The notes under the pieces: model-generated
Told to the model about the DNA's origin: nothing
The model's database searches: none
The model's input: only the letters and a program-made list of their open reading frames with translations
Assembly: GCA_030844895.1 (NCBI GenBank)
Contig: CM061226.1
Span: forward strand, 114,376,574-114,440,573
DNA from: Ambrosia x helenae
Lineage: Eukaryota > Streptophyta > Magnoliopsida > Asterales > Asteraceae
DNA: 64,000 nt
Reading direction: 5' to 3'
Made by a program: the position numbers and the translations under genes
Shown: piece by piece, positions 43,877-57,500 of the stretch
How the letters are laid out: each line of letters opens with the position of its first letter
Position numbering within the stretch: the stretch's first letter is position 1

Positions 43877-46800
43877 AATAATATCCATTATGTTACTGGC
43901 ATATCTTGAAATAAAAAAAAAAGTACCTGATCTATTATATGGCAATTTTCGAATAGGTTCGCCATCTCCAATATCGACATCGAACACTGGTAAACACAGT
44001 TTTTGTGGTTAGGGTAGATGAGAAAAAAGAAGAAGAAAAAAAACAAAGACATTAAAACCAAAGCATATTCTCAAAAGGCTAACCATAATCATATTGTACT
44101 CCATTAAGAACAGGGCGTTTCATGCCATCATCAGGCCCATCAATTACTTCCCCGATCTGAAATATGTATAAAAATGTTAAGTATGATATTAACATAACGT
44201 CATAACTAGAGAACCTAATCATTTAACTGCATAAAGCATCTAATAGAAAACTCTAGCCACTGATTAACTTGACTTGTTATGGCTGACTTTATATTATGAT
44301 CTCATAACTCCCAAAAGTAACAATGAAAATGGATGCAAACAATATGGATCAGGAAATAAGGTACAAAATATAGGAATAGTCAATAGAACTAATATCGATA
44401 ACATATATTATACAGCTTGGTTCGTGTAAGATTTTAGTGTCTACCTACATAAAGATACAACACACATCCTGAATCATAAGCCAACGACATTAAGATATCA
44501 TACATGAATCATGATATTAAATAAAATCAAATAAAAATAAGTGACCTATACGGCTATACCCTCACACTAACACTGTTAAAAAAAATAAGATGAAAATAAG
44601 GCATGACTGAAAAGTAATCCAGACAACGTTAGATCATAAAGTATCCTACAGCATAAAGGTTGGTTAATGAGAAAATGTCTTGGAAGTAAAGAAAATCATA
44701 CAATTTCTATTTTATATCGACTACTGGTATTTGTGAGGGGTGTGGATGAATAAAAATTTAACTACCAACTTTCTGATGTAGCGTAAGCATGTTTGAAAAT
44801 GAACCTTCAAATACCACGTTTGTCACAGGCATGTATCATATATGTAAAAATATCAATAAACATTAGTAATACAAGGTTGGATTTAAGAACCTAGCCATGA
44901 GGTAAGCACAAATCTTTACAGTTTACAGAGTCATACCTTATCCCACTTTTGTTCTTTCATATTCCATGCATATGCAACACCATTGTCACCTTCTCGTACA
45001 ACCATTGTCTGCCCATCTTTGGTTCCTGGTCGTCCCAAAATCAAAGAGATTTAAATTACAGGCTAATTTATTTCTTTCATAGAGAATGTGTTTTATTCCA
45101 AACCTCAACCTCACTATAGCCAAAAAATTGATATATGTTTTTTAGCAAACCATGAATACATCAAAATCTATTACACAATCATAACTGCTATTCAGAAAAC
45201 TCTGTAAACCTAATTGGTTTTCCAAAAATGGTAACGGTTGACAAACACCAATGAACATCAAAAGACCTATATGTAAATTGATAGAATAGTTCTACAAACT
45301 TTACCAAATAACCCTGAACCTTCTAATTGTTGATGATTATTAGTCAATTGCAACAGTTGGCCAGTTGCTAACCAACTGGTGATGGTGACGGTGACGATGA
45401 CGATAACGATAACAAATTAACAATAACAATAACAATAACAATAACAATAACAATAACAATAACAATAACAATAACAATAACAATAATAATAATATAGTGC
45501 TCAAAAAAACAAATCTCATGCAGTCCTAAACTTGTACCAGAACAAGAATCTGATAGTACCTGGAACCTGCAAAGCCTCTAGACCAGGTAATTCCTCCAAT
45601 TTCAAGCCTCCAACCCTCTTCCTAACAAACACAAAATGAGGATTTAAAAAATTATACAAGATATGATACCTAACACAGTTGTCCGAATGTACTATTTTAT
45701 GTAGCTCATGAATTACTTTGTAAGTTAACAATTACTCATCCACGTCTGAACTATAATAATGGTAAAAATATGTGCTTAACTTCCTCTATATATCTGGATT
45801 CTGGAGTATCTATACTAGTTTTGCTTTAACCATTTATGCATAATTTTCTGTTTCAAGTGTGTGTGTATAGTAGCTTCGCTGGAAGACTAACCACAATGCG
45901 AAAACCAGACAATTGCTATTGGTCATATGCCAAACAGTGTATAGGCAAAAGGAATAAGAAATAGCATGTGCAAATTAGAAAGGCAAACATCACAATTTCA
46001 ACTTTCAAGAAGTTGCTGAGTTGGTAAAATTGCTTATTACATTAAAAGTTCCTTCTACAAGAATAAGCAAAATACAACACTACTTAGTAATGTATAAGCC
46101 ATGCCTTTCCTTTTCTTCTAATAAACCTTCTAGTGTTCTACCCAGCTTCAACCTTATTCAAATTTCAAAATGCCAATCAATCAAACGTATGTGTTTACAA
46201 ATTGCCATTACATGGTCAATGTAGAGCATCTTATAACATGCTTGTACAATGTAAACTACAATCCAACCCAATCATATGAAATCTAGGCAACAAACAGATT
46301 TTCCAATTATGTTCTTATAGAACAATTATATATAGTTTTCTATATAGGTTGGTGCACCATAATCCAGATTTATACCCCCACCCAAATCAACGATTCGGTA
46401 TAGACGAACCATAGAAGACATTAATTGAAAAATAAATCCAGCTAGAATTGCTTGAAAAATTAGGCAGCCATCAAATTAATGTCTATCCAAGATTCCAAGG
46501 TTGTTGCTCATTCCAAAGAAAAAAATGCTTTGTATAAGGAAATGATAGATACCTGCTTCCCTTGTAATGGGAAAGTAGTGAGGCATATGCCTCAAGTTCA
46601 GGAGCCTCAGCTATCTTATCCTGGTGTACAGTCCAGACACGTGCCACACCATCAGAACACGCAGTTACGATATCACCATTTTCCAAGAATTTGACATCCC
46701 AAACACAACCAGGATGCTCTATGCTTTGGACACAAACTCCATCTAGAAGCCAAACACATACTCTCAATGGTTAATATCAAAGTAATTAAAAAAAACAAAG

Positions 46801-49800
46801 AAGCATGTATACCAAATCTTTTGTAGACTATATTAGAGTAGCCTTACAATACCCAGAAAGATACATCAATAGGACGTGTGATGAGCACCTAATGCATCAA
46901 GTACACTCTCATTTAAGGGACTCAGCCATAAAGATATAAACCAAGTAACTAATGTATCTTGCTAGAATACTAGATAATAGATATATGATACTTGAAAGTA
47001 TGTAGTATTTCTAGCATACACGTGCAAAAATCAACCACTCACTATACATATTTTTTTTTGTCGAACCTACTAATCTTGAAACAATAGGTATGCAACATGC
47101 TATTCAAAATAATATTATGATGTTTCTCCATGTAAACAATCTGCATAGCTACCCAGGTCACGAAATAGATTCTACAAATCCAAAACGGGCTACACACAGT
47201 CCTAGCAAGATTCTCATGCTTTGTCACAAAGTACACACAAGCAAATATGTAAAATTCTACATATATACAGGCAGTTGGACACAAATGTCACCAATAAGGA
47301 CAAAGAAGACTCTTATAGTCTTATACACGGTCCTCGATTGTATATCTGCTAGAGATTTTTTATAACTAGAAGTATATGTTATTTCAATTTAAGTTTGAAT
47401 CCTAAATACGGTTCCGACTAAAGTAGAATTCTTCTAAATTAGACTATTAGTGGCTGATTTCAACTTCAATGATAATTATTACTAACTGACAGCACATTCA
47501 TTATTGGTGTCTCAACTTCATGCAGTACCAGAAATACACCAGCATTATGTCAGTTAGTATACTAAAATTTAGTATTAATATCACTTATGCAAAGAACAGG
47601 ATATATCACCTTTCCATATCTTTGCTGATCCATCCTCACTACCACTGACAACAAGCCCAGATTTGTGTGCATCAACAGAATAGACAATGGCTGTGTGACC
47701 AACCATCTCTAGTAAAACCTCACCAGTAAGCGCCCATAACCTGATAGAACTGTCATTTATATACCAAATACCAGTCAGTTTTAGGCATAAAACTATTAGA
47801 ACTTAGTTATGATTGTACATAGAAAATAAGAGAAATCAAGGGAAGGTTGTGGTTACATTTTAAAGAGATGATGAAGTATGCAACTATGCATACATCAACT
47901 ATCAAGTACCACGTTATTGCATACGTCTTAAATAAGTATCTAAAAGTACTGACAAAACGAATGCAGTGTGTTTTAGAGGTAGAGTTGAGGCTCGTGAGTC
48001 ATACCATATATAAAGACTCGCGTTAAGAGAGAAAATTCACCATAATGAAACTCGTGATAAGACATATAAATTATATCAAGAATTCAAGACACAAGAGGTA
48101 CGGCACAAAAAGTTTTTTTATTTGCTTGAAAAGAAGAATATATGAGCTATTTGATATAAGGTCCAAAATGCATGCACTACTGATCATGTCTATAGCACGG
48201 CTTAACGGCTTTTATCCTAACCAAGGTGAACATGCTAAAATAGAAAAGCTAATATATATGCTTGGGCAGAAAGTTTGCTTGTCTACATGTGAAATTCAGG
48301 AATATATGCCTAAACAGTAAACATAGAAGTACTTCAGAACCAGAAAGCTTACGCATCATGTGACGCAGAAAGTATGCCCAAATCAGGCATTATTGCCAAA
48401 CCTCTCACTGTATCTGCAGAGTTCCCAGAGAGAATAACCACATTCAAATTAAATAAATCCATTTTCAAAGATAAAAAGTTATCAACATACGGGCTATTTG
48501 TTCAACTCATACAAGCTCATAGATGATGTATGTACATATAGAGTACGATGATATCTCATATCACAAAGAAAGAAAAAAGAAACACTTTAATCAGAAAATA
48601 CCAACCATGCATTTCATATGCACTAATATTTTCTGCTCGTGTTGTAAGTAAACAGAGGCAAGGGCATACCTGTATGACCAGTAAAAGTATGTGTGCATGT
48701 GCTTCCCTTCCAAAGCTTTATTGTGCTGTCGCTTGAACCTGGATGACAATTATATCAAATAAACAACATTCATAAGTGTAGCCAGCTTGGTCATAGAAAC
48801 TTTCATTCACAAACATGGTCCACTGCATATTATTGAGAATAAAGAAGCGACAAAAGGCAATGAACTGGGCCTGAATGTGAAGGGATAATGGAACGGAAAA
48901 ACAAAAAACAATAGTAAACAAAATAGATTGTAAAGAAAGGGAAGATTAATAAAACATGAAAAAACAAATCCAAAAATGAAATTTAATAAATTAGATGCAT
49001 TTAAACCTGTGATGAGTTCACCGGTATGTAAGCTCCTAACTACTTGGATCGGTGCCTTGTGAGCTTCCCAAACCTCACTTTGATGCTCTCCTTTCCATCG
49101 TCTTAGTGTACTTTCATAAAGGAGTAAAAAATGGAAAACATATATCAGGCACTGTGATGAAAAAAAAAACGATCGAATATATGTCAATGCAGCAAAGCTT
49201 CCTACATGAGCTAACACTCGGTCGAATTATAACAAGAATGCTACTTTTAGACAATATGTACAACATAAGCCATTTGACAACCTTTACTTGTTTGTTTCAT
49301 CCAAAACTCTTTTGAGCAACCCTACCTAGAAACTTGCATTGTCCTCCTTTAACTTTCAAACCACTAAAGCAAATTTCTTAGAAACTTGCATTTATTTTCA
49401 AAACTTACTAGTAAAGCATTCAAGAAACAATTTTTGTAATTTACACATGCTTTTCTTAAAAACTTATATTTATTTTTCATGATTTTTGTACAGTTTTCTT
49501 AATCTAAATTCCTTACCGAGAAATCTAGGCAAACTTAGTACATATGTGGCATGAGTTACTATGGATCCACAAACCACAAACAATAACCATATGCCAGTAA
49601 GCTAGCAAATGAATCTTGTATAACCATGTACCAATAGTTCCAAAGGTATATTTGCCTCAGTATCGAAAAATGCTAGTACTCCAGCACTATAAAGTTAAAA
49701 TCCACTATTCCTACTATAGGAACATTGTGATTTCAAAAGTACTCAACTTCCATCAGATTGATTTGCATGTCTCAAAAGTCACATCACTAAAAAGATGAAA

Positions 49801-51050
49801 TTTTTCCTTTACAGGCTTACAACACAATAGTTAAAAACTTAAAACACATTGCATGATAATCCTGTGACAAATAACTAACATCACACATAGTCATCAAACC
49901 AGTTAACTAACCAATCCATAGAAGATGATACAATATCTGATCCATCCGAAGTGACACCTGTGACTTGCATTTTATGACCTCTGAGTGTCTGAACTTTTTC
50001 TCCGGTCGCTAGATCCCATACCAAAACAAGTGTGTCCATTCCACCAGATATTAAGGCACCTTTTGGAAACTGTTCACTCGGGGGAACCCAAGCCAGTGGT
50101 CCAACAAAGCTAGTATGCCCCAGTAGTATCTTTGAGGAAGTGTAAGCAGTGTTGTTAGTTTGATCCAAAGACCAGACCCTAATGGTTCGGTCTCTTGACG
50201 AAGTTGCTATTTCATCATTGTCACAAACACATATACCACGAACCTAAAAAATAAACAAATAAAAACCATTAACATTCATCACAAAACAGTGTGAACAAGA
50301 CCTTGTCCCCAATCCCTATTAACTTTAACAAAGTATATTTGCTCTACTACTTTTGCTAATAACTCCTAGGGGCTAGGGCCGTAATACTACAACAACGACA
50401 AATGAGACCAAAGAACCGCAGTTAGACTTTTGGACACTAACTTCAGCTTGTGAAATCCTCGATGCTAAAGCTGATAAGGAGTAATTAACTACAAACAATT
50501 AGTAATAAAAGCCTCTGTAAACATATAAGAGCAAAACAAATCTATATTTATTTTCAAAAAAAGAATGTCTTCAATATGCATCTCTAATTTCATAACCAAG
50601 GGAGTGTAAATTACTGATTAGACATATAATGATTCGAGACATGAATAAAATGAATACTAAACATAATAATCCTAGCAAACAAAATCAATGTAGCACCAAC
50701 CACGTAACGAAACCAGACTTCCGTAACTTTTCTTAACAAAATTCAGACAGTGTTCTTCCTGCATCGCCCTAAACTACAACAACATCTCAAATAATCAAAT
50801 AACCAAGCCAATCCAAGTTATCTAACCCCTAATTCACCACGAAACCGTTCAATTATCCTAATCATAGCAAAAACTCGATCAATAACTAAACTACTGAACA
50901 CATTAGCAACTAATTCACCACTAAATAAGCCTCGAAATCACAAATTACAAAAAAAAAAAAAAGTAGTGGAGAGAAGATACGTACGTCATCTTCATGACCT
51001 TGAAGCTGGCAACGTAATCGGTACTCAACGAAGTCGATATCCATAGCCAT
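39229..51050 (-). CDS. PLAA: phospholipase A2-activating protein homologue (Doa1/Ufd3 family: WD40-PFU-PUL)
   Basis: Cdc48/p97 cofactor that binds ubiquitin through WD40 and PFU domains and Cdc48 through PUL. Exons in transcript order: 51050-50985, 50243-49912, 49110-49007, 48738-48670, 48413-48353, 47749-47610, 46742-46553, 45621-45560, 45025-44937, 44156-44084, 43986-43927, 43800-43654, 43546-43511, 43411-43374, 42657-42571, 42451-42286, 41994-41920, 41665-41532, 40702-40626, 40318-40249, 39732-39667, 39363-39229. Total 2277 nt, 758 aa, every junction GT-AG and in phase; Arabidopsis PLAA is about 760 aa. Seven WD repeats (to ~residue 310; DGSIRLW, SGSEDGSAKIW visible), PFU ~345-455 (DVDIGDGEPIRKLPYN), PUL ~490-758 (armadillo-like helices). 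Start MAMDIDFVEYRL. Introns hold poly-A, TA and AACAAT microsatellites. Confidence 0.96.
42661..42697. repeat. poly-A tract in PLAA intron
   Basis: Uninterrupted run of about 37 A immediately upstream of the exon at 42571-42657; on the coding strand it is a poly-T polypyrimidine tract before the acceptor. Confidence 0.9.
43840..43873. repeat. (TA)17 microsatellite in PLAA intron
   Basis: Perfect TA repeat in the intron between the exons at 43927-43986 and 43654-43800. Confidence 0.9.
45412..45490. repeat. (AACAAT)n microsatellite in PLAA intron
   Basis: About eleven AACAAT units, then AAT repeats, in the intron preceding exon 45560-45621 on the map. Confidence 0.9.
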
Positions 51051-51561
51051 GACAGAGGAGATAGATATAGAGAGAGAATGTGTTAGGGTTTGTGGATCGA
51101 TGAAGGCAAACGGATTTAATCGTCGTCTCCGGTGAGATGGTTTTAAGTTGTAACTTATTGTAACATCGCTTGTTCCCCAAGTTGTGCTTCTTGTATCATA
51201 TAAACCTCAAATATTATATAGACTGTGTTAATTGCAATTTTCGTCGGTGTGGTTTGCCTTGATTAACAGGTTCAGTCCATCATTAATAGGGTGTGCATTT
51301 CGTGGTTCGGACCTACAAGAATCTTGGACATGAACTTTTTTAAATATATGAGTCGGTCTCCGATTCTAAATTAAATTAACGGTTCCGGGTCGCGTCGGTT
51401 CCAAACCCACATTTCTAATATAAGATTTATAAAAACCGTTTGTATTTTAATTAGAACATGACTTATTAATATATTGATAATTTATAAAACACTACAATTT
51501 ATAAAAATGATCCAATATATATGTATTGTTAACGCAAAAAGTAAAACAGTACTCCTCATTA
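51051..51561 (-). promoter_or_regulatory. PLAA: PLAA upstream region
   Basis: Contains the PLAA 5' UTR (GA-rich, gagagagatatagatagag type on the + strand near 51060). Bases 51290-51430 hold a 'ggttcgg/gggtcgcgtcgg' repeat-like patch. No gene. Confidence 0.4.
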
Positions 51562-51786
51562 GGGGCTGTTTGGTAGCCTCTTAATGATCATTTAGAGGCT
51601 ACCTCTTAATGGTCCATAACTTCTGAATGGTTAAGAGGTAACCTTAAGTCTGAATGGTTAAGAGGCAACCATTAAGATGTTACCTCTTAACCATTCATAC
51701 TTAATATTACATCTTAGCCATAAAGAAACTATAAACCATTCAGATGTAACCTCTTAATGACCATTCAAATGCTACCAAACAACACC
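51562..51786. mobile_element. Tourist-like MITE (GGGGCTGTTTGGTAGC family)
   Basis: Termini GGGGCTGTTTGGTAGC / GCTACCAAACAACACC flanked by TTA (51559-51561 and 51787-51789). Interior made of repeated 'cctcttaaccatt/aatggttaagagg', largely self-complementary. 225 bp. Confidence 0.85.
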
Positions 51787-51926
51787 TTAGTCTTTTCGCT
51801 ATTTTTTTACGTGCTATTATAACCGATTTCACGTGATGTTAATAAAATATTAAAAAATATTATTTATAATAATAACAATGTATTTTTCGTGAAATATTTT
51901 TCGGTTTGATGTATGTGTATAGATGC

Positions 51927-52722
51927 AGTGGCGGATGCATAGTTATGGTATGGTGGGCATGTGCCCACCGCCACCCAGGAGCTCAGGCTAGTATTCCGGC
52001 TGGTCGAAATTTTTGTTTTTGGATTTCTGAGCCAACATCATTATAGTAGTTGATCTTTTAAGCCATTTCTAGTTTAGAAGGAGAAATGAGAAAAGAAAAG
52101 TGTAAAAAAAAGCATATCGGAACTTCTTGTGGTGGATGGTATGATAGTCAAGTAAGTTATGGAATTGCAAGTTTTATTGTAAAGAAGAAGAAGCAACAAT
52201 TTAACAAATTTAATAAAGTAGATGAACCTTATTAGTTTATTATTTTATCATAGATAGGTCTGTAGGTAATCTACGTATATCCCCATAAAAAAGTCAAATT
52301 GACTGACACAAAACAAGTAATATTATTTGGGTTTTTACTTTTCATTTGATTTTTTTTTCACAACCAAAATACCATTTTTATTAACACATAACCGCAAAAA
52401 ATTCATTTGATTGATTTATTAAATTTCGATATCATTTAATGGGAATATTGCTCCATCTAGGTTTTGATTTATTAATTTTTATATTAGTTTTCTAAAGCTT
52501 TTCAAGCATAAGGAATGCCACATAGTTTCATTGCCGTTTTAACAAAATATATAATGGATGATTGATTTTTATAACTTACAGATATATTATTGGATTTACT
52601 TTCATAAAATTTTTAAAAGAAGCTATTGTTTAGATTAGTATATATGCAATGTACGGTCATTAATAATTTGTCAACTCGTATCGTGCCCCCGTACAAAAAA
52701 AAAAAATATGTATTCGCCACTG
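51927..52722. mobile_element. hAT-type non-autonomous element, 796 bp
   Basis: Starts (C)AGTGGCGGATGC, ends TATTCGCCACTG; the 8-bp duplication ATAGATGC lies at 51919-51926 and 52723-52730. No transposase; interior AT-rich. Confidence 0.8.
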
Positions 52723-52744
52723 ATAGATGCGATATATTATATAA

Positions 52745-53785
52745 CTAGTTTATCCCCCTGAAGCGTCCCGGGTTACACAAATGTAATACAAATTTAATAT
52801 AAAGGGACAAAATGTGTGTAATATACAAGGCCGGCCATGGTGGGGTGCGGGAGGACTCCCGGCCTGGGCACAATTTCTAGTGGGGCACATCCGGCCGGTC
52901 ACAATGGCGGATTTACATGTATTGGAGGGTCAGCAATAAGCTTATTGAATCGGTTGTAAATGATTCATATCTTATTTGCGCAAATTTACAGATCTACCAA
53001 AAATTTTACAGGGTAAGGATTTAGTGAGGAAAACGATGGTAAATGCGTAAATACTCAAAGATGATGGGGTATTTTAGTAAAGTTACGAATTTATGAGGTT
53101 TTTTTTTTTTTTTTGAAAGTGACTTTATAGGTACTTGAAAAAGTCTATGTGGGTAAAATCTATGTCATTGTCGGTCAAACCTGTCATTGTCATTGTATTG
53201 TCAGCCACCCTATTATTTTCAAAACTAAAAATTAGTTTACGTTTATTTATTTCGTTATCGCCTAAAGCTAAGGGGCACATTTTTTCGTGACTCGGCCCGG
53301 GCACCTAAATTCTCAGAGACGGCCCTGGTACTATAAAAGGAATAAGCCGTTTTTTTTATTTTTATTTTGTAAATGATCAACACTCGTCTCTGTACAATTG
53401 TCACTTTCTCAATACACTCTAAAGTTGCAATGTGAACCTGAAAAAAAAACCCAAATTGGCATCAAATGGTATGTCATGATGATGATGACGATGACGATGG
53501 TAGGTGATTTTGATATGTAAAGTGAGCATATGTTAATGATTGACATACCTATTCAATTTTCACTGAATAAAACAATCAATAAGTAAGCAGTGAAGATCCA
53601 TTTTAAAGATAAATAAGCATAATCTAACTGTTATCGACTAAAAAGATTGTAGGATAGTAACTTTTCATGTCTTTAGACTATTTTTTCTACTCATATAATT
53701 TAAGTATGTATTTCATAAATCACCACATAAAAAAGTCGAGTTTTTTAGCACTATGGTACCCGTTGGAAAGATAATCAAACGCTAG
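52745..53785 (-). mobile_element. Helitron remnant, minus strand, interrupted
   Basis: CTAG at 52745-52748 followed by a hairpin (cccctgaagcgtcccgggt) is a minus-strand Helitron 3' end with T beyond it. An internal family block ('agcactatggtacccgttgg', 53747-53783) in matching orientation marks the far side. The 5' TC end was not found. A 502-bp hAT element is inserted at 52826-53327. Confidence 0.55.
52826..53327. mobile_element. hAT-type MITE inside the Helitron remnant
   Basis: Termini CAAGGCCGGCCATG / AGACGGCCCTG; flanking GTAATATA (52818-52825) and GTACTATA (53328-53335), an 8-bp duplication with one mismatch. Includes 'ggcctgggcacaatt' and 'ggcccgggcacctaa', a further internal inverted repeat. 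Confidence 0.7.
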
Positions 53786-53974
53786 AGGGTCAGACCCTTT
53801 ACCCGACCCATCAGAACTTTTAGACCCGGAACCACATAACATTTTAAGGTTCGGGTCCGTGATTCCTAATTCCAACAATAAAATGGTATATGGTTCTGGT
53901 GGGTCCGGGTCGGGTCCATTCGGTTCCGACTCTTTGCACAACCCTAACTCAACACCTCTTGTCTCTAAAGCTTA

Positions 53975-54085
53975 GGTGGTGTTTGTTTTTCTAAAATAGG
54001 TCTGTGCATGCTCTTCTATCTACGCCTTGCAAACCGCGCGCAGAAATTGTCATCTGCAGACTGTTTGTTTTTCCAAAGACGTTTA
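53975..54085. mobile_element. truncated Tourist-like fragment
   Basis: TTA (53972-53974) followed by GGTGGTGTTTGTTTTTC, the same terminus as the element at 59346, then related text (cagactgtttgtttttcc). The other end is missing. Confidence 0.6.
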
Positions 54086-54548
54086 ACTAAATTTCGGTAC
54101 CATATGGTACGGTAACGGTTCAGAACTCTTACCGGTACTGTACCATACTAGTACCAACCAAACATGTACGGTATGTAATATGCGGCACCGTTTCAATCAT
54201 CCCTAGAGTGTATACACATCCAAAACTTTCCAAATAGTTTTTAGGTAGTTATGTAAGAAAGATTTATGCATTAAAAATGCCATGACCCAATAAAAAAAAC
54301 TAGTAACATCCAACCTCAGGTTCTACCATTTACCAGGCATATCCAGTCAAGACTGGCTCCAAGCAGTGTGATCAAACTTTGGATTCAAACCCACTCGGTC
54401 CAGTCCGAGAGGTTTTAACCGTTTAAACACATGTTTTTAAATCTTCATTACGACTGCTAATGTCTTTCACAATATGTTATACATATGATCTAGCGTCTGA
54501 GTGACTTCATAAAACTAATTCACATAATAATTTTAAGGTACTCCAAGA

Positions 54549-57500
54549 TTAAGAAGATGGCGAGACAGAAACATATTCATCATCATCGTCGTCGTCATCA
54601 GCATTAGCAGCAGCAGCAGAACCATGAGTGGCGTCCACAGAATCAGAGCTCTCCACTTGATCTCTCGGGCCAGTAATCGCTCTCCTCTCTTGAGTTGTGG
54701 CAGGCTGATCGCTACCGTTGACCAATTGTTTCACTGATGAAAAGCAGACAGAAAGAAATCAATGAAGAGTTGTTGGCTTCTTAATTTGAAGGTACTCAGG
54801 TAGCAACTTCAAATAAGTTGCATACAAACAGATCGATTTCGGTTTTTATTATATTTTCATTGTGACGATAAAAGTTTTTGTAATCATATTGAAGAAGCTG
54901 AATACGAATAAATTACTAAAAATGGCTGTGGGTCAGCCCAAATCGATCTGACCAGTTTTGACCGGTACTATAAATGACCCGTTACCAGTTACTCAACCCG
55001 TGAGACTCTCCTTTTTTCCACACTTTTCATGCTTGGCTTTGTAAATTTTTGCCAACTATATTGCACATTTGTATTTTCAAATGATCAATGACTGGTTATT
55101 AATCTTTAAAACGTGCGAAACTTCTAAAAGTTTCACTTTTGTAACAAATAAGCAAAATCACGCTATACCTGACGTCAGAATCTTCATCACAACCGTCTTC
55201 ATAAATTGGAATTCAGCTTGGTGAGCACTAATGAACTTACCCTGAAAATGCTCCCTTGTTAACTTGTGGCCAGGCCAAGTTCATACGATGATGAAATATG
55301 AAAACGGATATTTGGAAACTAAAAAGTAACATAAAGTAGATCTTTAATTTTTTAAAATCTCTTCAATAGAAAATAACCCTTTCTTTCTAATGATTTGAGT
55401 TTCAGCAAGCAAAAAGTTCCAAGCCTATAGCAAATTAACTTTAGCGCCGTTTTGACAACCACACTAAACAGTACAATAGGCTACCAAAACAAACAAGAAG
55501 AGGATTTACCGCCTCGCTGTAGAACCACCCTGTAATCTGGTCAAGCCTAGCTTGATGCCTCAAAAAGAACGGACGTAGATGATTTGTGTATAATTGCTTA
55601 GCCCCTGTAGAGAATCATAGCATTTAGCACAAACTAAGGAACATAATGGAGTGAGGGTAAAAGTGTAGGTGAAAAGGGAAACTATAAAAATGTAGAGGTA
55701 GAAATGTCACCCCACTTACTTATGTATAGGTCGACTCGAGTTAGGTTATATCTCTAGCGGGTCAGACCCGTAGAACCAAATAATATAATTTGTGTTATCA
55801 TACTTACCACACTTAACTATGTAAAAAAATATGTTTTCTGAACAAAAAGTGTCTCAGGCAAAAATGCAAATGTAAATGTTATTGATTGTCGGTACATCCA
55901 ATCTTGACTAGTCAGATTCAGTTATGATTTCTTTTGGACTTGATCCAAGATTGCTAAATTTACCAAGTTTCAGAAAGAGTTGATTACATTGGTGGTCGGA
56001 AGCTGAAGCCAAATAAGAAATGCAAGCTTCATGTGATAGTAAAGTGGGGACCTGAAAAAGTACACAATGAGTCCCTTTGAGATTCAAAATGTAGATGACA
56101 AATTGAAAGTGCGGATAAGTTAATCCGGGAAAAATATTTGTGCAACAGATTATACCAGGATATAAGTTTGTCTGCAAACACTTCTACGACACTAAATGAT
56201 CCATACACTGCAACCAATTAATATCATTATGAGAGAGAGAGAGAGACTTCTACAACACTAAATGATACATTCACAGTGTCATGATTCATTTAAAGATTAT
56301 TTTTACAGTATAAATGAAGAGAAACAGTAGAAATTAATGCAAATCGTACATACAAATCGAAGGTATTAACGAATAATTTTATGTGAGTAACTAAAACAAG
56401 TAGTTCACTGTGAATAATGCGTTGTGTGTGTGCGAGCACACACACACAAACATATATATAAACAGTGTTCATAGCGTTGATTACCTGCCCAATATAAGAG
56501 CCACTTTTGTTGCTCATTTTGATCTTTCGTCTCTATCGCTTTGAATGTGGAGTAAACAGGTAAAGCAATTCCCACAGAACAGCTGCAGAACAATATGGTA
56601 TGTCATACTAGAAAAAACCGAGCTTGTATATTTTAATGCCAACATACAATGTTCTCCTGTAAATTTTTTTTTTTTAAGTTTGTATTATGTCGGATAACAA
56701 GTCTAGAGCTACTTAAGGATGAAAGAAGCGGTTTCTTGTTCTATTTACAATTGTGATGAGCAATGATACATCTTATCCAGATGATAAAACAAATATACCA
56801 CTGGAGAATTGTCAAACAGCCTCATTTCAAAGCTTACCATGCTGTTCGGATTACAATGTTGGAATCAAGGGGGACAAGAAGTAACTTCAAACCAACCTGC
56901 ATAAGCGGAACAAATTATAAATCAAATGTCAATAACAATGTGCATCAGCATAGTCATGCTGCACGTATGAGACCCTTTCAACAATAGACAATGCCTTGAA
57001 TTCGGTAAACTTTGCTGCTTTTTATACATCATACTGAGTTGTTGACCCGAACACGTTGAATGTTGACCATCGTACAGATCATCAAGGTATAAAAGACATA
57101 ACTAAAAAACATTGTAGACTTGAATAAAAAAAAATTCAAACATATATTTTCGTTCTTAAAATATGGTAACAGGTGCTAAAATCCAGGCTCTCTCTCACAA
57201 AAACCTTTTTTAGTTAACATATAATTTAGTTTTCTTATAATAATTTGCAATGTTTAATAATTAGTAAAAAAATCTAAATACACAGGTTTGTTTAGTTTTT
57301 TTTTTTCTACATCTTGATATTAATATTATTGAAACCTACGATCCAACACAAAGTATTTTTGGTCTCCTAATATCCAAAACTCAACAATCAAATTAATATC
57401 AATGGGACGAGTGGTTGCATTTAACCATGCATGTAATCTTCCCTATTATACAAACTGATATACATGGAAACAGCTAGAAAATATCAAAGAAAGCCACAAG

